From Pseudomonadota bacterium (GTDB taxonomy: Bacteria > Pseudomonadota > Alphaproteobacteria > Rhizobiales > Xanthobacteraceae), in NCBI GenBank assembly GCA_023391175.1, contig JAEWBL010000223.1, forward strand, positions 1-5,314: a stretch of DNA of 5,314 nucleotides, in the 5' to 3' direction. The notes under the pieces were generated by a model that was given only the letters and a program-made list of their open reading frames with translations, had not been told where the DNA came from and searched no databases. Below are positions 1 through 5,314 of the stretch, piece after piece. Every line of letters starts with the position of its first letter. The stretch's first letter is position 1. Made by a program: the position numbers and the translations under genes.

Positions 1-5
1 CTCCT
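1..5 (-). promoter_or_regulatory. Probable ribosome binding site of the next operon gene, off-window
   Basis: The minus strand ends with CCTATAGGAG, whose AGGAG is a consensus Shine-Dalgarno sequence lying 36-40 bases after the cbbA stop. A start codon about 5-9 bases further on would be outside the window. By comparison with the Xanthobacter flavus cbb operon the expected gene is cbbE (ribulose-phosphate 3-epimerase). This is inference, since no coding sequence of it is visible. Confidence 0.45.
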
Positions 6-13
6 ATAGGCAC

Positions 14-30
14 GGCGCCCGGTGGGCGCC
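14..30 (-). repeat. Short perfect palindrome after cbbA
   Basis: GGCGCCC (14-20) and GGGCGCC (24-30) form a seven-base-pair, all-GC stem with a three-base loop, starting 10 bases after the cbbA stop. On the minus strand it is followed by GTGCCTATAGGAG with no T-run, so it is unlikely to be an intrinsic terminator. An RNA-stabilising hairpin between two operon genes is a more likely role. Confidence 0.5.
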
Positions 31-40
31 AGCCGCCCCC

Positions 41-1105
41 TCAGTGCACCACCTGTGCCAGTTCGCCCGACGCATAGCGCTTGGCCATCTCGTCCAGCTC
101 GATGGGGCGCACCTTCTCCGCCTTGCCGGCGGAGCCGAAGGCCTCGAAGCGGGCGATGCAGACCTTCTTCGCCTCGTCCATGGCGGCGGCCATGAACTTG
201 CGCGGGTCGAACTCGGACTTGTTCTTGGCGCCGACGCGGCGGATGGCGGCGGTCATGGCGAGGCGGATGTCGGTATCGATGTTCACCTTGCGCACGCCGT
301 AGCGGATGCCTTCCTGGATCTCCTCCACCGGCACGCCATAGGTCTCCTTGATGTCGCCGCCATAGGTGCGGATTTCCTCAAGCAGTTCCTGCGGCACCGA
401 GGACGAGCCGTGCATCACCAGATGGGTGGTGGGGATGCGCTGGTGGATCGCCTTGATGCGGTCGATGGCGAGGATATCGCCGGTGGGCTTGCGGGTGAAC
501 TTGTAGGCGCCGTGGGAGGTGCCGATGGCGATGGCCAGCGCATCGCACTGGGTGGCCTTCACGAACTGCGCGGCCTCGTCCGGGTCGGTCAAAAGGCGGG
601 AATGGTCGAGGGCTTCCTCGGCGCCGTGGCCATCCTCGGCCTCGCCCTTGCCGGTCTCCAGCGAACCGAGGCAGCCCAGCTCGCCTTCCACCGAAACGCC
701 CACCGCATGGGCCAGCTCCACCACCTTGGCGGTGACGGAGACGTTGTAGTCGTAATCGGCGGGGGTCTTGCCGTCTTCCTTTAGGGAGCCGTCCATCATC
801 ACCGAGGAGAAGCCGGACTTGATGGCGCCCATGCAGACGGCGGGGGAGGCGCCGTGATCCTGATGCATCACTACCGGGATTTCCGGATAGGCCTCCACGG
901 CGGCGGCGATGAGGTGGCGCAGGAAGGGCTCGCCGGCATATTTGCGGGCGCCGGCCGAGCCCTGGAGGATGACCGGCGAGGACGTGGCGCGGGCCGCATC
1001 CATGATCGCCTTCACCTGCTCCATGTTGTTCACGTTGAAGGCCGGCAGTCCGTAGGAATGCTCCGCCGCATGATCGAGCAGCTGGCGCATGGAAACGAGG
1101 GCCAT
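41..1105 (-). CDS. cbbA: Class II fructose-bisphosphate aldolase, Calvin-cycle subtype
   Basis: This zinc-dependent aldolase reversibly condenses dihydroxyacetone phosphate with glyceraldehyde-3-phosphate to fructose-1,6-bisphosphate; CBB versions also make sedoheptulose-1,7-bisphosphate from erythrose-4-phosphate. The 354 residues match the CbbA subtype. Visible motifs are [10 protein letters not shown] at 21-30, HQDHG at 81-85 (Asp83 catalytic, His84 zinc ligand), GELG at 141-144, GTSHGAYKF at 195-203 (His198 zinc ligand), MHGSSS at 231-236 (His232 zinc ligand) and the substrate motif VNIDTD at 274-279. The roles are inferred by analogy with the E. coli class II enzyme. The Glu/Gly-rich stretch [13 protein letters not shown] at 147-159 is typical of this subtype. 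The ATG at 1105 is preferred over the internal Met6 because a strong purine-rich ribosome site (AGGAG, 1116-1112) is six bases upstream. The stop is TGA at 43-41. A 216-base spacer separates it from cbbT. Confidence 0.96.
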   Translation of the reverse strand: MALVSMRQLLDHAAEHSYGLPAFNVNNMEQVKAIMDAARATSSPVILQGSAGARKYAGEPFLRHLIAAAVEAYPEIPVVMHQDHGASPAVCMGAIKSGFSSVMMDGSLKEDGKTPADYDYNVSVTAKVVELAHAVGVSVEGELGCLGSLETGKGEAEDGHGAEEALDHSRLLTDPDEAAQFVKATQCDALAIAIGTSHGAYKFTRKPTGDILAIDRIKAIHQRIPTTHLVMHGSSSVPQELLEEIRTYGGDIKETYGVPVEEIQEGIRYGVRKVNIDTDIRLAMTAAIRRVGAKNKSEFDPRKFMAAAMDEAKKVCIARFEAFGSAGKAEKVRPIELDEMAKRYASGELAQVVH

Positions 1106-1107
1106 AG

Positions 1108-1119
1108 TCCTCTCCTCTT
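1108..1119 (-). promoter_or_regulatory. Strong ribosome binding site of cbbA
   Basis: Reading the minus strand, the purine run AAGAGGAGAGGA ends two bases before the ATG at 1105. Its AGGAG core (1116-1112) is six bases from the start, ideal spacing. It is clearly stronger than the sites before cbbP and cbbT and fixes the aldolase start at 1105 rather than at the internal Met6. Confidence 0.8.
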
Positions 1120-1173
1120 CAAGGTTCAGGTCGGCGTCGCGATGCGCGCGCCAGGGTTCCGTCCGCCCCGTCG

Positions 1174-1191
1174 TCCCGGGCTGGTCCGGGA
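1174..1191. repeat. Palindrome resembling an alphaproteobacterial dispersed intergenic repeat
   Basis: TCCCGG (1174-1179) and CCGGGA (1186-1191) form a six-base-pair stem with a six-base loop. With its flanks (CGTCG before, TTCACGG after, plus strand) it resembles, from memory, the CCCGGGCTTGTCCCGGG-type extragenic palindromes that recur in Rhizobiales genomes. The family assignment is not verified. Confidence 0.45.
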
Positions 1192-1228
1192 TTCACGGTG
1201 CCGCTTGGCTGCAATCCGATGCCCTCCA

Positions 1229-1258
1229 CCGCTTCGGCGGACCCGGCGCGGGCCGGGT
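1229..1258 (-). repeat. Two adjacent perfect hairpins in the cbbT-cbbA spacer
   Basis: ACCCGGC (1241-1247) with GCCGGGT (1252-1258) gives a seven-base-pair stem and four-base loop. Directly abutting it, CCGC (1229-1232) with GCGG (1237-1240) gives a four-base-pair stem with a four-base loop (TTCG on plus, CGAA on minus). In the mRNA the larger stem comes first, about 64 bases after the cbbT stop. No T-run follows, so a rho-independent terminator is not supported. Confidence 0.5.
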
Positions 1259-1321
1259 TGATCGCGTCCTGCGGTGGCGCCCCTCCCGGCCGTCTCCCGC
1301 AGTGACAGGCCTCATTGGCGC

Positions 1322-3385
1322 TCATCCTACCGCGCGGCGCACCGCATCGGCCACCGCTTCCGGCGTGAAGCCGAACAGCGGCCACAGATCCTTTTCCGGC
1401 GCCGATTCGCCGAACCGGTCGATGCCGATGGCGATGATGCCGTCGGCGCGGGTGCCGGAGAGGCCGCGCCAGCCGCGGGTCACGCCCGCTTCCACCGCCA
1501 CCACCGGTACGCCCTTGGGGAAGAGGGCGGCACGCTCGGTCTCGGTCAGCGCCTCGAAGCGCTCGCGGCAGGGCATGGAGACGATGCGGGTGGGAATGCC
1601 CGCGGTGTCGAGCAGGTCCGCCGCGGCCACCGCCAGCTTCACTTCCGAGCCGGTGGCGACCAGCACGGCGCGGGCGAGGCCCTCGCTCTCGCGCAGCACG
1701 TAGGCTCCAGCCTCGATGGCGTCGAGCTGGGCCGCATCGCGCGGCCAGCACGGCAGGTTCTGCCGCGACAGGATGAAGGCGCTCGGCCCGTTCTTGCGGG
1801 TGAGGGCGGCGTGCCAGGCGGCCAGCGTCTCCACGGTGTCGGCGGGGCGCCAGACGTCGAGGTTGGGGATGAGACGCAGGCTCTCCACGTGTTCCACCGG
1901 CTGGTGGGTGGGGCCGTCCTCACCGAGGCCGATGGAATCATGGGTGAGGATGTAGATCACCCGCTGGCCCATGAGCGCGCTCATGCGCATGGCGTTGCGG
2001 GCATAGTCCGAGAACACGAGGAAGGTGGCGACGAAGGGGATGAACCCGCCGTGCAGCGCGATGCCGTTGGCGATGGCCGACATCCCGAATTCGCGCACGC
2101 CATAGAAAATCTGGTTGCCGGCCGGATCGCGGGTGATCGGCACCGCGCCGGGGAAAGTGGTGAGGTTGGAATGGGCGAGGTCCGCCGAGCCGCCCAGAAA
2201 CTCCGGGACCGCCGGGGCGAGGGCGGCCAGCGCCAGCTGGCTCGCCTTACGGGTGGCCACGGTTTCGGCCTTCTCGACGGTCGCCTTCAGGGCCGCCGCA
2301 TAGGTCGCGGCGAAGGCGGGGGAGAGGTCGCCGGCAAGCCGGCGGCGGAATTCGGCCGCCTCCGCCGGATAGGCGCGCTCATAGGCTTCCATGCGCGCGT
2401 CCCAAGCCGACTGGCGCGCGGCGCCGGAGCGGCGGGCGTCCCACAAGGCGTAGATGTCCTCGGGCACCTCGAAGGGCGCATGGTCCCAGCCCATGGCGGC
2501 GCGGGTGCGGGCGATTTCCTCGGCACCGAGGGGGGCGCCGTGGGTGTCCTGGTGGCCTTCCTTCGTCGGAGCGCCACGGCCGATGGTGGTCTTGCAGCAG
2601 ATCAGCGTCGGCTTGCCGGTCTCGGACAGCGCCGCCTCAACCGCATCGCGCAGCATGGCGGGGTCGTGGCCGTCCACGTTGCGGATCACCTGCCAGCCAT
2701 AGGCGGCGAAGCGGGCCGGGGTGTCATCGGGGAACCACTCCTCCACCTTGCCGTCGATGGAGATGCCGTTGTCGTCATAGAAGGCGACGAGCTTGCCGAG
2801 GCCGAGGCGCCCGGCGAGGGAGCACGCCTCGTGGCTCACGCCCTCCATCAGGCAGCCGTCGCCGAGGAAGACGAAAGTGCGGTGGTCGACGATGGAGAGA
2901 CCCGGCTTGTTGAACTGGGCGGCGAGCGTCTTCTCGGCGATGGCCATGCCCACCGCATTGGCGAGGCCCTGGCCGAGCGGGCCGGTGGTGGTCTCGACGC
3001 CGGGCGTCATGCCCAGCTCGGGATGGCCGGGGGTGCGCGAATGCAACTGGCGGAAGCGCTTCAGCTCGGCGATGGGTAGATCGTAGCCGGTGAGGTGAAG
3101 CAGCGCATAGATCAGCATGGAGCCGTGCCCGTTGGAGAGCACGAAGCGATCGCGGTCGGGCCAGGCGGGATCTGCCGGATTATGGCGCAGATGCTCGCGC
3201 CAGAGCACGGCCGCGATCTCCGCCATGCCCATGGGCGCACCGGGGTGGCCCGACTTCGCCTGCTCCACGCCGTCCATGGCGAGGGCGCGCAGGGCCGCAG
3301 TCACCGGCCAGCCGAGCGCGCCGGGAGAACGGTCGACGGGCGCCGGCGCGTCGGCAGCGGCAATGGCAGCAGCGTGGGCAGTCAT
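1322..3385 (-). CDS. cbbT: Transketolase of the Calvin cycle
   Basis: This thiamine-diphosphate enzyme moves two-carbon ketol units from fructose-6-phosphate or sedoheptulose-7-phosphate to glyceraldehyde-3-phosphate, making xylulose-5-phosphate plus erythrose-4-phosphate or ribose-5-phosphate. The 687 residues fit the family (about 660-690). The N-terminal cofactor domain shows GHPGAPMG at 46-53 (His47), NGHGS at 85-89 (His87), TTTGPLGQG at 132-140 and the diphosphate/Mg motif from GDG at 175-177 to Asn206 in DDNGISIDG. The pyrimidine domain shows YGVREFGM at 428-435 with the catalytic Glu432. [16 protein letters not shown] at 481-496 carries His482 and His494, equivalent to yeast His469 and His481. 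A C-terminal domain covers about 565-687. The ATG at 3385 is chosen because GGAGA (3395-3391) sits five bases upstream and the homologous N-terminus begins just after it. The frame stays open upstream to 4036, but this runs into cbbP in another frame and is not coding. It is isolated from both neighbours by long spacers. Confidence 0.96.
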   Translation of the reverse strand: MTAHAAAIAAADAPAPVDRSPGALGWPVTAALRALAMDGVEQAKSGHPGAPMGMAEIAAVLWREHLRHNPADPAWPDRDRFVLSNGHGSMLIYALLHLTGYDLPIAELKRFRQLHSRTPGHPELGMTPGVETTTGPLGQGLANAVGMAIAEKTLAAQFNKPGLSIVDHRTFVFLGDGCLMEGVSHEACSLAGRLGLGKLVAFYDDNGISIDGKVEEWFPDDTPARFAAYGWQVIRNVDGHDPAMLRDAVEAALSETGKPTLICCKTTIGRGAPTKEGHQDTHGAPLGAEEIARTRAAMGWDHAPFEVPEDIYALWDARRSGAARQSAWDARMEAYERAYPAEAAEFRRRLAGDLSPAFAATYAAALKATVEKAETVATRKASQLALAALAPAVPEFLGGSADLAHSNLTTFPGAVPITRDPAGNQIFYGVREFGMSAIANGIALHGGFIPFVATFLVFSDYARNAMRMSALMGQRVIYILTHDSIGLGEDGPTHQPVEHVESLRLIPNLDVWRPADTVETLAAWHAALTRKNGPSAFILSRQNLPCWPRDAAQLDAIEAGAYVLRESEGLARAVLVATGSEVKLAVAAADLLDTAGIPTRIVSMPCRERFEALTETERAALFPKGVPVVAVEAGVTRGWRGLSGTRADGIIAIGIDRFGESAPEKDLWPLFGFTPEAVADAVRRAVG

Positions 3386-3390
3386 GGCAT

Positions 3391-3395
3391 TCTCC
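3391..3395 (-). promoter_or_regulatory. Ribosome binding site of cbbT
   Basis: The minus strand reads GGAGA five bases before the ATG at 3385. It supports that start and argues against using the long open extension of the frame upstream, which would not leave a start near any better site. Confidence 0.65.
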
Positions 3396-3424
3396 GTTCG
3401 GCTCGCGACCCCTGCGCGCCATCT

Positions 3425-3439
3425 TCCGGCGCTGCCGGA
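3425..3439. repeat. Short palindrome upstream of cbbT
   Basis: TCCGGC (3425-3430) and GCCGGA (3434-3439) form a six-base-pair stem with a three-base loop, ending about 30 bases before the cbbT ribosome site. It lies in the untranslated leader if cbbT has its own promoter further upstream. Its function is unknown. Confidence 0.4.
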
Positions 3440-3497
3440 CGGCGGGAAGGGCTCCCAGGTGTCGTTTACGCAAAACACGCGCCGTCTCGTGCCGGAA

Positions 3498-3512
3498 GGA
3501 GCCCCGGGCTCC
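3498..3512. repeat. Short palindrome in the cbbP-cbbT spacer
   Basis: GGAGCC (3498-3503) and GGCTCC (3507-3512) are perfect complements around a three-base loop. There is no T-run next to it on either strand, and its function is unknown. Confidence 0.4.
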
Positions 3513-3526
3513 CGTCGGGAAGAGGT

Positions 3527-3612
3527 GGGGGGAGGGCAGCAGCCACGCGTCCAAGGGTCGCCCGGGCTTCGGGGCTCAAGAACGTGCCGCCCTCCCCCCT
3601 CACCCTCCCCCC
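3527..3612. repeat. Ten-base repeat present as one inverted and two direct copies
   Basis: CCCTCCCCCC occurs twice in direct orientation (3590-3599 and 3603-3612, three bases apart), and its exact reverse complement GGGGGGAGGG occurs at 3527-3536. A nine-base version of the complement also forms the hairpin arm at 3618-3626. The arms can therefore pair in more than one exclusive way. Confidence 0.6.
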
Positions 3613-3626
3613 GGCGCGGGGGAGGG
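3603..3626 (-). repeat. GC-rich hairpin just after cbbP
   Basis: CCCTCCCCC (3603-3611) and GGGGGAGGG (3618-3626) form a perfect nine-base-pair stem with a six-base loop, beginning 17 bases after the cbbP stop. It is the strongest simple hairpin in the window. On the minus strand it is followed by TGAGGGGGGAGGG, not a T-run, so it is not a standard intrinsic terminator. It could protect the 3' end of a processed upstream message or cause pausing. Confidence 0.6.
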
Positions 3627-3642
3627 GAGTGATGCGCCCGCC

Positions 3643-4518
3643 TCAGCCGGCGCGGCGCTTCCTGTCCATCAGCTTCATGATGAGCGGGGTCAGAAGGAGC
3701 TGCATGGCGAGATCCTGCTTGTTGCCCGGGATGACGATGGAGTTCGCCCGCGACATGAAGCTGTTGTGGATCATCGACAGCAGGTAGGGGAAATCGATGC
3801 CGTGCGGGTCGCGGAAGCGGATCACGACCATGGATTCGTCCGGCGTCGGGATCCAGCGGGCGATGAACGGGTTGGAGGTGTCCACCGTCGGCACGCGCTG
3901 GAAGTTGATGTCGGTCTCGGTGAACTGGGGACAGATGTAGCGCACGTAATCGGGCATACGCCGCATGATGGTGTCGGTCACGTCCTCGGTGGAATAGCCG
4001 CGGGTGGCCTTGTCGCGGTGGATCTTCTGGATCCACTCCAGATTGATGACGGGTACCACGCCGATCTTCAGGTCGGCATGCTGGGCAAGGTTCAGCTCGT
4101 CGGTGACGACCGCCCCGTGCAGACCCTCATAGAAGAGGATGTCGGTGCCCTGCTCCAGGTCTTCCCAGTCGGTGAAGCGTCCGGGCTCGGCATTGTAGAG
4201 CTTCGCCTCGGCGGCGTCGTGGACATAGTGGCGGAAGCGGCCGGAGCCAGTCGCGCCATAGTCCTTGAACAGCTGCTCCAGGTCCTCGAGCCGGTTGGTG
4301 TCGGGCGAGAAGTGGCTGAAGTGCTTGTTGCCCTTGGCCGCCTCGGCGGCCATCAGCTCGCGCATCTCGTAGCGGTCGTAGCGGTGGAAGCTGTCGCCTT
4401 CCACGAAGGCCGCCTTGACCTTCTCCCGATAGAAAATCTGCTCGAAGGTCCGCTTGACGGAGGTCGTTCCGGCGCCCGACGAACCGGTGACGACGATGAT
4501 GGGGTGCTTGCTGGACAT
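3643..4518 (-). CDS. cbbP: Phosphoribulokinase, octameric bacterial type
   Basis: It phosphorylates ribulose-5-phosphate with ATP to ribulose-1,5-bisphosphate, the CO2 acceptor used by Rubisco; it is cytosolic and diagnostic of the CBB cycle. The protein has 291 residues, the usual length for the proteobacterial class. The P-loop GSSGAGTT is at residues 12-19. Residues I recall as important in the Rhodobacter sphaeroides enzyme occur at the same numbers: Asp42 (catalytic base), His45, Arg49, His100, Glu131, Lys165, Arg168, Asp169 and Arg173. The block [20 protein letters not shown] (155-174) is nearly identical to that enzyme. Arg31, Arg187, Arg234 and Arg257, linked there to NADH activation, are also present, so allosteric control by NADH is inferred. 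The ATG at 4518 gives the family N-terminus ([17 protein letters not shown]). The upstream ribosome site is weak, only GAG six bases before it. The gap to cbbF is 35 bases. A 257-base spacer with hairpins follows the TGA. Confidence 0.97.
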   Translation of the reverse strand: MSSKHPIIVVTGSSGAGTTSVKRTFEQIFYREKVKAAFVEGDSFHRYDRYEMRELMAAEAAKGNKHFSHFSPDTNRLEDLEQLFKDYGATGSGRFRHYVHDAAEAKLYNAEPGRFTDWEDLEQGTDILFYEGLHGAVVTDELNLAQHADLKIGVVPVINLEWIQKIHRDKATRGYSTEDVTDTIMRRMPDYVRYICPQFTETDINFQRVPTVDTSNPFIARWIPTPDESMVVIRFRDPHGIDFPYLLSMIHNSFMSRANSIVIPGNKQDLAMQLLLTPLIMKLMDRKRRAG

Positions 4519-4553
4519 GGCGTGCTCGAATTCCGGAGATCAGGGGGCGCAGG

Positions 4554-5314
4554 TCAGATGAACAGGCCGCGCCGCGCGAACAGGGGCGAGCGTTCGCCGT
4601 GGCCGTTCGGCTCCAGGTGATAGCGGGAGACCCGGGCCACCTCGTCGCGGGAGCCGAAGATGAACGGCACGCGCTGGTGCAGGGCGGTGGCGTCGAGGTC
4701 GAGGATCGCGCCCCGGCCGTCGGTGGCCGAACCGCTCGCCTGCTCCATCAGGAAGGCGACGGGGAAGGCCTCGTAGAGCAGCCGCAGGCGGCCTTGGCTG
4801 TAGCCCTTCCGGCTGTCGCCCGGATAGAGATAGATGCCGCCGCGCTGGAAGATGCGGTGTGCGTCCGCCACCATGGAGGCGACCCACCGCATGTTGAAGT
4901 CGCGCTCCCGCGGGCCCTTCTTGCCGGCGAGGCAGTCGTCCACGTAGTCGCGCACCGGCACGTCCCAGTGATGGTAGTTGGACATGTTGATGGCGAACTC
5001 GGCCGCGCCCTCCTTCACCTTCACCTCGGCATTCACCAGACGGAAGAGGCCGGCGCGGTCGAGGGCGAAGTGCCAGGTGCCGGCGCCGAGCGTCAGCATC
5101 ATCGCGGTGTGGGGTCCGTAGACCACGTAGCCGGCGGCCAGCATGTCCCGCCCGTTCTGCAGGAAGGCCGAGGGCTCGGACGCGTCGGCGCCTTCGGGAC
5201 GCGGGAAGACGGCGAAGATGGTGCCGACCGAGATGTCGGTGTCGATGTTGGACGAGCCGTCCAGCGGGTCGATGGCGACCAGCAAGGGCGCCGCTGCATC
5301 GAGCAGGACCGGCG
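4554..5314 (-). CDS. cbbF: Fructose-1,6-bisphosphatase class I (partial, N-terminus outside window)
   Basis: This enzyme hydrolyses fructose-1,6-bisphosphate to fructose-6-phosphate and, in CBB organisms, often sedoheptulose-1,7-bisphosphate too; it is cytosolic. The frame is open to the window edge and gives 252 residues before the TGA at 4556-4554. Class I bisphosphatases are usually about 330-360 residues, so roughly the first 80-110 are missing and the start codon is not seen. Counting from the first complete codon, the metal-binding motif [10 protein letters not shown] is at residues 15-24. The class I active-site signature is near 175-190 ([11 protein letters not shown], with Glu181 as the metal ligand by family analogy), preceded by GDSRKGYSQ. 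The C-terminal [14 protein letters not shown] block is intact. The TTG at 5285 lies inside conserved sequence and is not the start. The gene ends 35 bases before cbbP, which indicates co-transcription. The identity is very secure; the cbb symbol rests on the operon context. Confidence 0.95.
   Translation of the reverse strand, partial: PVLLDAAAPLLVAIDPLDGSSNIDTDISVGTIFAVFPRPEGADASEPSAFLQNGRDMLAAGYVVYGPHTAMMLTLGAGTWHFALDRAGLFRLVNAEVKVKEGAAEFAINMSNYHHWDVPVRDYVDDCLAGKKGPRERDFNMRWVASMVADAHRIFQRGGIYLYPGDSRKGYSQGRLRLLYEAFPVAFLMEQASGSATDGRGAILDLDATALHQRVPFIFGSRDEVARVSRYHLEPNGHGERSPLFARRGLFI

Larger units (their letters stand above)
1106..1321 (-). other. Spacer between cbbT and cbbA, 216 bases, palindrome-containing
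   Basis: No gene can be supported here. The frames that cross it lack a start with a ribosome site and have no recognisable protein. It holds three perfect palindromes (1174-1191, 1229-1240, 1241-1258) and the cbbA ribosome site. None of the stems is followed by a T-run on the minus strand, so read-through from cbbT into cbbA is expected, although partial attenuation or mRNA processing is possible. The CCCGGGCT-centred part resembles dispersed palindromic repeats common between genes in alphaproteobacteria. Confidence 0.6.
3386..3642 (-). other. Spacer between cbbP and cbbT, 257 bases, rich in palindromes and G/C tracts
   Basis: No gene is supported. In the direction of transcription it holds a nine-base-pair hairpin (3626-3603), G-runs with quadruplex potential (3612-3590), a CCCGGGCT-centred element (about 3590-3557), an arm complementary to the G-runs (3536-3527), a palindrome at 3512-3498, an AT-richer dyad (3478-3459), a palindrome at 3439-3425 and the cbbT ribosome site. 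The spacer is much longer than the 35 bases between cbbF and cbbP. It could hold an internal promoter, an attenuator, or inserted repeat elements; the sequence does not decide between these. Confidence 0.6.

Noticed and set aside
44..784. 246-codon plus-strand frame opposite cbbA
   Set aside because: It is antisense to the aldolase, which has every expected catalytic motif. The frame has a low-complexity translation and no ribosome site worth noting.
1119..1751. 210-codon minus-strand frame across the end of cbbT and the spacer
   Set aside because: It is an out-of-frame reading of the transketolase C-terminus with an Arg/Gly-rich translation and no motif. It ends in the cbbA leader, without signs of being a gene.
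1274..3079. 601-codon open frame on the plus strand opposite cbbT
   Set aside because: It lies entirely opposite the well-supported transketolase gene, has a low-complexity Gly/Ala/Arg/His-rich translation with no family motif, and is the usual antisense shadow of a gene with very high third-position GC.
3603..3626. Intrinsic terminator after cbbP
   Set aside because: The stem is strong, but no T-run follows on the minus strand, and co-directional genes of the same pathway continue downstream.
3386..4036. Upstream extension of the cbbT frame (217 codons)
   Set aside because: It overlaps cbbP in a different frame, then translates the palindromic spacer into Pro/Arg-rich sequence. Family homology starts only after the ATG at 3385, which has its own ribosome site.
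3766..4620. 284-codon open frame on the plus strand opposite cbbP
   Set aside because: It is antisense to phosphoribulokinase, has a Val/Gly/His/Asp-rich composition typical of a reverse-frame shadow, and has no recognisable domain.

Overview
The window is a piece of a chromosomal Calvin-Benson-Bassham (CBB) operon from a GC-rich, chemo- or photoautotrophic proteobacterium, most likely an alphaproteobacterium. All four genes lie on the minus strand, so transcription runs from high to low coordinates in the order cbbF (fructose-1,6-bisphosphatase, 5' end cut by the window edge), cbbP (phosphoribulokinase), cbbT (transketolase), cbbA (class II fructose-bisphosphate aldolase). From memory, this F-P-T-A order matches the cbbLSXFPTAE operon of Xanthobacter flavus, so Xanthobacter or a close relative (Azorhizobium, Ancylobacter, Starkeya) is the best guess. 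The assignment is by inference, not by database search. The phosphoribulokinase is of the octameric bacterial type found in proteobacterial CBB operons.

Layout (minus strand, in order of transcription): cbbF runs from beyond 5314 to 4554. After a 35-base gap, cbbP spans 4518-3643. A 257-base non-coding spacer (3642-3386) follows, containing an AT-richer island, several palindromes and a striking G-rich/C-rich repeat cluster. cbbT spans 3385-1322. A second spacer of 216 bases (1321-1106) carries three short perfect palindromes. cbbA spans 1105-41. The last 40 bases hold a short palindrome and, at the very edge, an AGGAG that looks like the ribosome binding site of a further operon gene outside the window (cbbE would be the expectation).

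The four enzymes form one pathway segment. Aldolase condenses triose phosphates to fructose-1,6-bisphosphate (and, in CBB organisms, sedoheptulose-1,7-bisphosphate). The bisphosphatase removes the C1 phosphate. Transketolase moves two-carbon units to make pentose phosphates. Phosphoribulokinase makes ribulose-1,5-bisphosphate, the Rubisco substrate. The genes are conventional and no new system is visible. The parts that deserve a second look are the two unusually long intra-operon spacers, whose repeat and hairpin content is not explained by coding sequence. No tRNA, rRNA, CRISPR, insertion sequence or plus-strand gene can be supported; the long plus-strand open frames are GC-rich shadows of the real genes.
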